From contig URCT01000072.1 in NCBI GenBank assembly GCA_900546385.1, forward strand, positions 1 to 13,249: 13,249 nt of DNA, read 5' to 3'. Source of the DNA: an uncultured Eubacteriales bacterium. Its GTDB lineage: Bacteria; Bacillota; Clostridia; Oscillospirales; CAG-382. Below the pieces are notes generated by a model. That model was not told the origin of the DNA. It did not search any database and worked only from the letters and a program-made list of their open reading frames with translations. The translations under genes and the position numbers were made by a program. Below are positions 1 to 5,231 of this stretch, piece by piece (the first letter of the stretch is position 1; each line of letters opens with the position of its first letter).

Positions 1-127
1 GAAAAGCTTGGCTTTTGAGGATAGCAAGGCAAGGCTTGTGCAAAAGAAAGGCTTTTTGTTTGTAAAAAAGGCGGCTTTCGAGTGCAGTTAAAAGGTTTTC
101 TGTAAAAGGATAAGTTTTTGATTGGCG

Positions 128-184
128 AAAAAGGCTGTTCATTTTTGCCTCATGCGAGGCCAACTGATAAAGAACAGCCTTTTC
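128..184. terminator. Nested hairpin, possible bidirectional terminator
   Basis: AAAAGGCTGTTC (129-140) pairs perfectly with GAACAGCCTTTT (172-183). Inside the loop a second hairpin, GCCTC/GAGGC (147-151 with 156-160), forms. Runs of T follow the stem on both strands, so it could terminate transcription in either direction. No flanking gene to the left is visible to confirm this. Confidence 0.5.
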
Positions 185-337
185 TCAGCACAGCAAAACT
201 TCAATTTTCCACCACATCCAAACTAACGGAAGTCAACAAATTTCATCTGCGAAAACCCTACTGTGAGCTTGCAGCAAAACAACCCTTTTTCGAAACTTCG
301 CAATCTTGCGTCTGATGTACAGCTTTCCTTTCGCACC

Positions 338-451
338 GATTCAAATCCTCACCGGCGATACCCGGGAAGGTTGCAATTCCCGGCACAGCCGGTTACATGA
401 TGAACGCCGGTCATTTCAGCGAAAATCTCGTATCGAGCGGAGATTTGAATC
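338..451. repeat. 10-bp inverted repeat with internal hairpins
   Basis: GATTCAAATC (338-347) and GATTTGAATC (442-451) are exact inverted repeats about 94 bp apart. Between them lie a 7-bp stem, CCGGGAA/TTCCCGG (362-368 with 377-383), and a short CTCG/CGAG stem near 427-437. The arrangement could be a small non-autonomous mobile-element remnant or simply RNA structure. No target-site duplication was recognised. Confidence 0.35.
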
Positions 452-453
452 GT

Positions 454-519
454 CCCCGGAGTCCAGAGGTTCGCAAACCTCTGGGGTACTCCCCGTTCTT
501 TTCGTACAAGCGAAAAGAA
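454..519. repeat. Composite structured repeat: three adjacent hairpins
   Basis: Three stems lie end to end. CCAGAGGTT/AACCTCTGG (463-471 with 476-484) has a CGCA loop. GGGG/CCCC (483-486 with 491-494) has loop TACT, and an outer GGAGT/ACTCC pairing may extend the first stem. TTCTTTTCG/CGAAAAGAA (496-504 with 511-519) is a perfect 9-bp stem. The layout (CGCA-loop stem, short G/C stem, T/A-rich stem) echoes, in mirrored order, the dispersed repeat found at 5096-5228 and 9226-9328. Confidence 0.55.
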
Positions 520-529
520 TAAATCCGTT

Positions 530-566
530 CTCCCTTGCAGGGAGTTTCGAGGTTCTGCGAACCTCG
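530..566. repeat. Hairpin repeat unit, copy 1
   Basis: A variable stem, CTCCC/GGGAG (530-534 with 540-544), is followed by the conserved stem CGAGGTTC/GAACCTCG (548-555 with 559-566) with loop TGC, then ATTCAGC. The same module recurs at 635-683 and 732-764. Confidence 0.6.
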
Positions 567-634
567 ATTCAGCCCACCCAAACAACAACTTCGCACTAAC
601 AAAATTAAATTCTTTTGCCGCTCCGCGGCCTTTG

Positions 635-683
635 AAACTTTCCCTTTGGAAAGTTTTTCGAGGTTTTTCAAACCTCGATTCAG
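635..683. repeat. Hairpin repeat unit, copy 2
   Basis: A variable stem, AAACTTTCC/GGAAAGTTT (635-643 with 648-656), is followed by the conserved stem CGAGGTTT/AAACCTCG (659-666 with 670-677) and ATTCAGC. A short stem, GCCGC/GCGGC (617-621 with 625-629), precedes it, and another, GCCGC/GCGGC near 687-700, follows. Sequence resembling ACAAAATTAAA occurs both before this copy (599-609) and before copy 3 (about 710-720), so the repeated unit is longer than the hairpin alone. Confidence 0.6.
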
Positions 684-731
684 CTCGCCGCAATGGCGGC
701 TTCGCTGAAACAAAATTAAAACCTTCCCAAA

Positions 732-764
732 AGGAGCTTCGAGGTTTTGCAAACCTCGAACCAG
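732..764. repeat. Hairpin repeat unit, copy 3
   Basis: The conserved stem CGAGGTTT/AAACCTCG (740-747 with 751-758) has loop TGC and is followed by AACCAGC. The preceding variable stem is weak here (around 723-736). The third stem base pair pattern matches copies 1 and 2, while the last stem pair alternates between C-G and T-A across the copies. Confidence 0.6.
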
Positions 765-812
765 CGCACTAAAACTACAAATCCGCATTTTTGCAAAAAG
801 CAGAAAAAAACT

Positions 813-842
813 CTGGCATTTTCTTCCAAAATGTGATATACT
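813..842 (+). promoter_or_regulatory. Possible promoter for the exporter pair
   Basis: CTGGCA (813-818, four of six consensus bases) lies 18 bp from TATACT (837-842, five of six). The predicted transcript would start near 849, about 55 nt before the ATG at 904. The -35 is weak. Confidence 0.4.
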
Positions 843-903
843 ACAAAAAGTATCATAAAAAGTACCTGATGTATCATTGTGGAAGGATGGAAGATAACTC
901 CAT

Positions 904-1683
904 ATGCCCGATAACCGCTTTTATAAAGCCCTCATCACCTACGCGCTCGACCTTGGCGAAGCCATGCTGAAATGCGGTGCCGAGGTCAGCCGCGTCGAAG
1001 ATTCCCTGCAGCGCATCTTCTCCTGCTATGGCGCAACCGACGTCGATGTGCTCACTATCACCTCGTGCATCATTCTGACCGTCACCTTTTCTGCCGAAAA
1101 TGTCTTTACCCAAACCCGGCGCATCAAGTCCTCGAACACCGATTTCGACCACTTGTCCCGGCTCAACGCCCTTTCGCGCTTTGTCTGCGATACCCGTCCC
1201 GAACCCGAAGAAATACGCATACGGTTAGAGCAAATCGAAAAGGAGGCCGAAACGCCGCATTATTCGCTTGTACGCGGCATTGTCGGAACGGTCTGCGCAA
1301 CCGGCGGCTTCGCCGTGTTTTTCGGCGGTAAAGCCGCCGATTTTGCGGCTGCAGCTTTGGTCGGCCTTTTCATGCTGGCGTTTGAAAAACTGTTGCGCAA
1401 AAAGATTACCAATATCCCGTTGTATAACTTCCTTTGTATGCTGTGCGCCGGACTTGTCACACTGCTTATTTGCCGCGTGTTTCCGGCGGTTGACCGCGAT
1501 AAGGTGCTCATCGGCGCGATCATGGTCATCATCCCCGGTGTTGCTTTCACCAATGCCGCACGGGATATTCTGCTTGGCGATACCATTTCCGGTTCGCTGC
1601 GACTACTCGAATCGGTCTTGTATGCGGCAAGCATCGCCGGCGGCATCGCCGTGGCACTTCTTGCATTCGGAGGTGGAATTTGA
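904..1683 (+). CDS. Threonine/serine exporter-like protein, N-terminal subunit (ThrE domain, former DUF1212)
   Basis: The 259-residue product matches the ThrE family half-transporter, which in the full-length family exports threonine and serine across the cytoplasmic membrane. A soluble N-terminal part (about residues 1-120) includes LGEAMLKCGAEVSRVEDSL and SCIILTVTF. Several hydrophobic segments follow (about 125-258), with the family-like stretch PGVAFTNAARDILLGD near residues 210-225. An in-frame TAA at 895-897 rules out an upstream start. The GGAAG at 889-893 is a modest ribosome binding site. Its stop overlaps the start of the next gene (TGATG), so the two are translationally coupled. 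In many Firmicutes the family is split into two genes like this. Substrate is inferred from family only. Confidence 0.88.
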   Translation: MPDNRFYKALITYALDLGEAMLKCGAEVSRVEDSLQRIFSCYGATDVDVLTITSCIILTVTFSAENVFTQTRRIKSSNTDFDHLSRLNALSRFVCDTRPEPEEIRIRLEQIEKEAETPHYSLVRGIVGTVCATGGFAVFFGGKAADFAAAALVGLFMLAFEKLLRKKITNIPLYNFLCMLCAGLVTLLICRVFPAVDRDKVLIGAIMVIIPGVAFTNAARDILLGDTISGSLRLLESVLYAASIAGGIAVALLAFGGGI

Positions 1684-2144
1684 TGACATTTATCGTTCAG
1701 CTGTTAAGCGCGCTTTGCGGCTCTTTCGGCTTCGCACTGATTTTCGGATTGCGCGGAAAAAGCGTCTTTTATGCAACCATCGGCGGTATGCTCACATGGG
1801 GCGTCTATCTGATCGGTGCGTCCTTCGGCGAAAATCTGTTTTTGTGGAACCTTCTTGCCGCCGCTTTTGCCGATTTTTACTCGGAAATCATGGCACGCGT
1901 GTGCAAAATGCCTTCGACATCCTTTCTCGCGCCAAGCATCATTCCGCTTGTGCCGGGTGGTTCGCTGTACTATACGCTTCTCTATTTAATCGGTAAAGAA
2001 GAACAAAAATCGAGTACAGCCGGTGTGAATACTCTGCTTACGGCCGGCGGCATTGCGGTCGGCGTTGTGCTCGTTTCGGTGATCGTGCGCTATGTGAGCG
2101 GTCATATATGGCGCAAAACGCCCGAAGATGCCGGAAAGTTGTAA
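1683..2144 (+). CDS. Threonine/serine exporter-like protein, C-terminal subunit (ThrE_2 domain)
   Basis: The 153-residue product is hydrophobic throughout, with about four membrane segments. It carries the family-typical SFGENLFLWNLLAAAFADFYSE and SIIPLVPGGSLYYTLL stretches of the small ThrE partner subunit. The preferred start is ATG 1683, preceded by GGAGGTGG (1669-1676) six bases upstream; the adjacent TTG at 1680 is possible. It overlaps the preceding gene by one base, which argues that both halves form one transporter. No clear terminator follows. The next promoter (2196-2201) begins about 50 bp after the stop. Confidence 0.87.
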   Translation: MTFIVQLLSALCGSFGFALIFGLRGKSVFYATIGGMLTWGVYLIGASFGENLFLWNLLAAAFADFYSEIMARVCKMPSTSFLAPSIIPLVPGGSLYYTLLYLIGKEEQKSSTAGVNTLLTAGGIAVGVVLVSVIVRYVSGHIWRKTPEDAGKL

Positions 2145-2172
2145 AAAAAATGTAAACTTGCGGCGTTACCCG

Positions 2173-2201
2173 TTTCTTTTCGAACACTTTTTTGTTATAA
2201 T
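2173..2201 (+). promoter_or_regulatory. Extended -10 promoter of rpsB-tsf
   Basis: TGTTATAAT (2193-2201) is a perfect -10 with the TGn extension. The -35 region at the 17-bp position (TTTCTT, 2173-2178) is poor, which is usual for extended -10 promoters. Transcription would start near 2208 and give a leader of about 135 nt. Confidence 0.6.
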
Positions 2202-2207
2202 AAACTC

Positions 2208-2309
2208 CGTGAGTGTATGCTCACGAAAAATATTTTTATCACACACACAGCGGTTTTCGGCAAGGGTGTCCGGTTTTTCGGATAAGCCGTGTTCTATGGT
2301 AAACCGGCT
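2208..2309 (+). promoter_or_regulatory. rpsB 5' leader with candidate stems
   Basis: CGTGAG/CTCACG (2208-2213 with 2220-2225) would form at the very 5' end of the transcript. TCCG/CGGA (2269-2272 with 2279-2282) and AGCCG/CGGCT (2285-2289 with 2305-2309) follow, ending just before the ribosome binding site. S2 leaders are autoregulatory in several bacteria, so this could be one. I cannot match it to a known leader class. Confidence 0.35.
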
Positions 2310-2341
2310 GTGGTGGAAAAAACCCAAAGGAGGACATTTTT

Positions 2342-3079
2342 ATGTCAGTCATTTCCATGAAACAGCTGCTTGAAGCAGGCGTCCATTTCGGACATCACAC
2401 CAGAAGATGGAACCCCAAAATGGCGGAATACATCTTCACCGAAAGAAACGGTGTTTACATCATCGACCTTCAGAAGACCGTTAAGAAGTTAGAGGAAGCG
2501 TATATGTTCCTCCGCCAGGTCTCCATGGAAGGCGGAAACATCCTTTTCGTCGGTACCAAGAAGCAGGCATCCGATGCCATTAAAGAAGAAGCTGACAGAT
2601 GCGGCTGCTACTATGTCAATATGCGTTGGCTCGGCGGTATGCTCACCAACTTCAAGACCATCAAGAAGAGCATTGCCCGTTTGAACGCTCTCCACAGAAT
2701 GGAAGACGACGGTACGTTTGAGCTTCTCCCGAAGAAGGAAGTTATCTCCCTTGTGAAGGAAATCAACGACCTCGAAAGAAACCTCGGCGGTATCAAGAAC
2801 ATGGAAACGCTTCCGTCGGCTATGTTCGTTGTTGACCCGCGCAAAGAAAAGAACGCTGTTGCCGAAGCAAGAAAGCTTGGTATTCCGGTTGTTGCTATCG
2901 TTGATACCAACTGCGATCCGGATGAGATCGATTACGTTATCCCGGGTAACGACGACGCTATCCGCGGCATTAAGCTCATCCTTTCGGTAATGGCCGACGC
3001 CGTTCTCGAAGGCAAGCAGGGTGAACAGTTCACCGATTCCGCTTCCGAAGAAAAAGCAGAAGCTAAGGACGCCGAATAA
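2342..3079 (+). CDS. rpsB: 30S ribosomal protein S2
   Basis: The 245-residue product is a full-length S2 of the small ribosomal subunit, near the usual bacterial size. It opens with the standard S2 N terminus (MKQLLEAGVHFGHHTRRWNPKM) and contains NILFVGTKKQA, RWLGGMLTNFKTI and the C-terminal signature region around PVVAIVDTNCDPDEIDYVIPGNDDAIR. The last 20 or so residues are an acidic, poorly conserved tail. AAAGGAGG (2326-2333) lies eight bases before the ATG. It is co-transcribed with tsf, 40 bp downstream. Confidence 0.98.
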   Translation: MSVISMKQLLEAGVHFGHHTRRWNPKMAEYIFTERNGVYIIDLQKTVKKLEEAYMFLRQVSMEGGNILFVGTKKQASDAIKEEADRCGCYYVNMRWLGGMLTNFKTIKKSIARLNALHRMEDDGTFELLPKKEVISLVKEINDLERNLGGIKNMETLPSAMFVVDPRKEKNAVAEARKLGIPVVAIVDTNCDPDEIDYVIPGNDDAIRGIKLILSVMADAVLEGKQGEQFTDSASEEKAEAKDAE

Positions 3080-3119
3080 GTCCCATATCACAGGAAACTG
3101 AAACAGGAGGACATTACTA

Positions 3120-4040
3120 ATGAATTTTACAGCAAAAGACGTATCGGATCTGCGCGCGCAGACCGGTATCGGTATGATGGAATGCAAAAAAGCTCTCGCC
3201 GAAGCAAACGGCGATAAAGAAGAAGCCGTCAAGATCTTACGCGAAAAAGGTCTTGCCGTTGCCGAAAAGAAGGCAAGCAGAATCGCCGCAGAGGGTGTCG
3301 TCGATATCCTCGCTAAGGACGGCGTTTATGCAATGGTCGAAGTCAACTCCGAAACCGACTTCGTCGCAAAGAACGATTCCTTCAAGGCGTTCGTTAAGGG
3401 CGTGCTTGAAACCATTCTCGCCGAAAAGCCGGCAGACGTAGACGCACTTCTCGCCTGCAAGTTCGTCGGCACCGATGATACCGTTGACGCCGTTCTCAAG
3501 GATAAGACCTTCCAGATCGGCGAAAAGCTCTCCATCCGTCGTTTCGTTATCGTTAACGAACCGGTTTGCGCCAGCTACGTTCACGGCGGCGGCACCATCG
3601 GCGTTATCGTCTACGGCGACGCTACGACCGATAAGGAAGCTGCCTCCGGCGTGCTCCGCAACGCTGCTTTGCAGGTTGCCGCTATGAATCCGCTTTACCC
3701 GAATAAGGAAAGCGTTCCGGAAGCTGACCTCAACGCAGAAAAGGAAATCATCCTCACCCAGATCAAGAACGACGAAAAGAACGCTAAGAAGCCGGAAGCC
3801 GTCCTCGAAAAGATGGTCGTCGGCAAGATCGGCAAGTTCTATTCGGAAAAGTGCTTGCTTGAGCAGGAATATGTCAAGGCTGAGGGCAAGGAATCGGTTG
3901 GCGAATATATCGCAGCCGAAGCTAAGAAGCTCGGCGGCGAAATCACGCTTAAGGGCTTTGTCCGCTACGAAAAGGGCGAAGGCATCGAAAAGAGACAGGA
4001 TGACCTCGCAGCCGAAGTTGCTAAGCTCACCCAGAAATAA
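3120..4040 (+). CDS. tsf: Translation elongation factor Ts
   Basis: The 306-residue product is the guanine nucleotide exchange factor for EF-Tu. The N-terminal UBA-like helix carries the signature LRAQTGIGMMECKKAL (residues 11-26), and the EF-Tu contact motif TDFVAKN is at 79-85. The remaining dimerisation/core domain is complete, and the length agrees with other clostridial EF-Ts proteins. A strong ribosome binding site, AGGAGG, precedes the ATG. It follows rpsB as in most bacteria, but pyrH and frr, which often come next, are absent: a terminator stands 20 bp after the stop codon. Confidence 0.98.
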   Translation: MNFTAKDVSDLRAQTGIGMMECKKALAEANGDKEEAVKILREKGLAVAEKKASRIAAEGVVDILAKDGVYAMVEVNSETDFVAKNDSFKAFVKGVLETILAEKPADVDALLACKFVGTDDTVDAVLKDKTFQIGEKLSIRRFVIVNEPVCASYVHGGGTIGVIVYGDATTDKEAASGVLRNAALQVAAMNPLYPNKESVPEADLNAEKEIILTQIKNDEKNAKKPEAVLEKMVVGKIGKFYSEKCLLEQEYVKAEGKESVGEYIAAEAKKLGGEITLKGFVRYEKGEGIEKRQDDLAAEVAKLTQK

Positions 4041-4060
4041 AACACGCTTTTGAGCGAATG

Positions 4061-4095
4061 AAGGACTGAAAACCGGTTGGTTTTCAGTCCTTTTT
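4061..4095 (+). terminator. Intrinsic terminator of rpsB-tsf
   Basis: AAGGACTGAAAACC (4061-4074) pairs perfectly with GGTTTTCAGTCCTT (4079-4092) around a four-base loop and is followed by TTT. The 14-bp stem should stop rpsB-tsf transcription efficiently and so isolates the next gene from read-through. Confidence 0.92.
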
Positions 4096-4144
4096 GTGTA
4101 TGCGCCCTAAAACCGACGCGTTTTGTGAAAAAGACGGCAAGAAA

Positions 4145-4186
4145 AAACCGGAGTTTGTAAAAGTGTACTTTTACAAACTCCGGTTT
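4145..4186 (-). terminator. 42-nt palindrome acting as minus-strand terminator
   Basis: The 20 bases at 4145-4164 and 4167-4186 are perfect inverted repeats separated only by GT. Read on the minus strand, the stem is followed by TTTTTT (complement of 4142-4147). That is an ideal intrinsic terminator for the leftward promoter at 4206-4234, about 15 bp away. The plus strand lacks a T run after the stem. Its central 26 bp also contain the left inverted repeat of the proposed switch. Confidence 0.75.
4159..4178. repeat. Left inverted repeat of candidate switch
   Basis: The minus strand here reads GTTTGTAAAAGTACACTTTT, identical over 20 bases to the plus strand at 4279-4298. The repeat is itself half-palindromic (core AAAAGT-GT-ACTTTT), a common feature of sites bound by a recombinase or repressor dimer. 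Confidence 0.8.
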
Positions 4187-4205
4187 GCTATTTGCTTATG
4201 TAAAC

Positions 4206-4234
4206 ATTATACACCGTATTTTGGCATTTGTCAA
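4206..4234 (-). promoter_or_regulatory. Consensus promoter inside the candidate switch
   Basis: On the minus strand TTGACA (4229-4234) and TATAAT (4206-4211) are separated by exactly 17 bp: a perfect match at both hexamers and spacing. The start would be near 4199. In this orientation only a short RNA of about 60 nt ending in the palindrome terminator is expected. Confidence 0.85.
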
Positions 4235-4278
4235 GAGTGGTTTTTACATTTCGCCGAATTATTCGTGAGCGGATGTGG

Positions 4279-4298
4279 GTTTGTAAAAGTACACTTTT
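4279..4298. repeat. Right inverted repeat of candidate switch
   Basis: The plus strand reads GTTTGTAAAAGTACACTTTT, the exact inverted partner of 4159-4178. It continues into TTGAAC, so the local palindrome is imperfect (three mismatches in 12), unlike the left copy. It ends 37 bp before the lipoprotein start. Confidence 0.8.
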
Positions 4299-4335
4299 TT
4301 GAACAGAAATAGCAATTGAAGAGAGGTTGAATGGA

Positions 4336-5031
4336 ATGAAAAACATAAAAAAAGCAGCATTCATTTTCATGATATTGGGATTAATGTTTGTGTTGATTTC
4401 TTGCAGCAACACAAGTAAACGTGAGCCATACAATGAAGAAATCCATCCTGCCCTAAGTGTGCAAAACTCTTTGAGCAGAGCGCAGGATAATGCCTTGAAT
4501 GATGTGCAAAAGCTCAAAGTTGAAAATTCAATTTCGTTAAAAAGTCAATATAAATCTATTGATGAAATCAATGCTCGATATAATACATTCATGAGAGTTA
4601 TGATAGGAATCCTTGTCGTTTTTGTAATTCTAGCTCTGCTTATGGTATGGAGTATGTACGATGACAGAGTGAGTGACATTTTATACAAAATAGGTATAGC
4701 AAAATTTATTATTTGGATTGATAAAAAACAGCAAGAAAAGAAAGCCAAAGAAAGCAGCATATCACGTGGTACAAAAGAAAAAATCAAAGGAATAGCAGCT
4801 TTCGTACTTGTTGTTCTACTATTTAAGGGTTGCCAAGCAATGGGGTCATCCTATGGCAATGAAAGTTCAATAGGGTCATCCTCTGGCACGGCAAAAGCCA
4901 GCATATGCAAGGTCTGCGATCGCGAATTCACTGATTCCAGCAACATAAAATGCATTCGTGAAACCAATATGTGCAAGAATTGCTACAATAACTATTCTTG
5001 GGCAACCGGAGAAACACCGACAAAGTACTAA
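4336..5031 (+). CDS. Predicted lipoprotein with two membrane segments and a Cys-rich C terminus
   Basis: I do not recognise this 231-residue protein. It starts at ATG 4336 with GAGAGG (4321-4326) nine bases upstream; an in-frame TTG at 4327 is less likely. Residues 1-23 form a lipoprotein signal ending in the lipobox LISC (Cys23). A charged, helix-prone region follows, then hydrophobic segments at about 86-107 and 150-165, with a Lys-rich stretch between. A Ser/Gly linker leads to a zinc-ribbon-like tail: Cys191-x2-Cys194, Cys206, Cys213-x2-Cys216. The gene is more AT-rich than rpsB-tsf, suggesting different origin. It is alone between two terminators and lies directly downstream of the candidate switch, so its expression may be phase variable. 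If it is not lipidated, the first segment is a third membrane helix. Confidence 0.8.
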   Translation: MKNIKKAAFIFMILGLMFVLISCSNTSKREPYNEEIHPALSVQNSLSRAQDNALNDVQKLKVENSISLKSQYKSIDEINARYNTFMRVMIGILVVFVILALLMVWSMYDDRVSDILYKIGIAKFIIWIDKKQQEKKAKESSISRGTKEKIKGIAAFVLVVLLFKGCQAMGSSYGNESSIGSSSGTAKASICKVCDREFTDSSNIKCIRETNMCKNCYNNYSWATGETPTKY

Positions 5032-5040
5032 TCATCCTAA

Positions 5041-5077
5041 AACCACCCTGTGCTTTATCTAAACACAGGGCGGTTTG
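5041..5077. terminator. Bidirectional terminator after the lipoprotein gene
   Basis: AACCACCCTGTG (5041-5052) pairs with CACAGGGCGGTT (5064-5075) with one A-C mismatch on the plus strand (a G-U wobble on the minus strand). TTT follows on the plus strand and TTTT on the minus strand, so it can end both the lipoprotein transcript and the leftward transcript of the gene at 5232-6596. Confidence 0.75.
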
Positions 5078-5095
5078 CTGTATCTCACAAAAATC

Positions 5096-5228
5096 AAACT
5101 CATGTATTCAAGTTCTTTTGCCTACTTTTCTTTTAAGAAAAGTAGGCGAGGTCAAGGGCGAGAAGCCCTTGTCGCCGTTCGCAAACGGCGAAATCCCCTT
5201 GCCGCACTTCCGCAGAGCGCGAAATTCT
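5096..5228. repeat. Dispersed multi-hairpin repeat, copy A
   Basis: Three stems in order: GCCTACTTTTCTT/AAGAAAAGTAGGC (5120-5132 with 5135-5147), CAAGGGC/GCCCTTG (5153-5159 with 5165-5171), and CGCCGTT/AACGGCG (5173-5179 with 5184-5190) with loop CGCA. A further block of about 30 bp follows, ending TCCGCAGAGCGCGAAATTCT (5209-5228), which is identical in copy B. It ends three bases from the stop codon of the minus-strand gene at 5232. Confidence 0.8.
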
Positions 5229-5231
5229 CTA

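Larger units (their letters stand above)
1..860. other. Gene-free region packed with inverted repeats
   Basis: I see no credible gene here. Open frames exist on both strands, but their translations are low-complexity and follow the repeats, and they have no good ribosome binding site. The sequence is instead a chain of hairpins: a 6-bp stem at 2-16, a nested hairpin at 128-184, a 7-bp stem at 362-383, and a run of structured units from about 454 to 760. The left edge may hold the 3' flank of a gene outside the window. The stretch ends in a possible promoter for the exporter pair at 904. Confidence 0.7.
4159..4298. other. Candidate invertible promoter element (inverton), OFF orientation
   Basis: Two exact 20-bp inverted repeats (4159-4178 and 4279-4298) flank 100 bp containing one perfect sigma-A-type promoter that faces left, away from the lipoprotein gene at 4336. 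I found no promoter facing that gene, and tsf ends in a strong terminator upstream. Flipping the element would map the -10 to 4247-4252 on the plus strand, giving a leader of about 75 nt. Repeat length and spacer are typical of phase-variable switches such as those upstream of the flagellar operon and cwpV in Clostridioides difficile. That it inverts is an inference. The alternative is a promoter between two operator palindromes. Confidence 0.65.

Noticed and set aside
335..360. tRNA T-arm-like sequence (GATTCAAATCCTC)
   Set aside because: No flanking five-base T stem, acceptor stem or anticodon arm can be built; it is one arm of a 10-bp inverted repeat.
454..764. CRISPR array
   Set aside because: Units are imperfect, spaced irregularly by 80-110 bp, and the intervening sequence is itself partly repeated; no cas gene is present.
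349..788. Open frames of 114 and 125 codons on the minus strand
   Set aside because: Their translations follow the hairpin repeats (repeated ESRFE/ESRFA-like and LRGLQNLE-like strings), they overlap each other in different frames and have no ribosome binding site.
2131..2165. Terminator after the ThrE-like pair
   Set aside because: The possible stem around the ThrE_2 stop has several mismatches and no T run.
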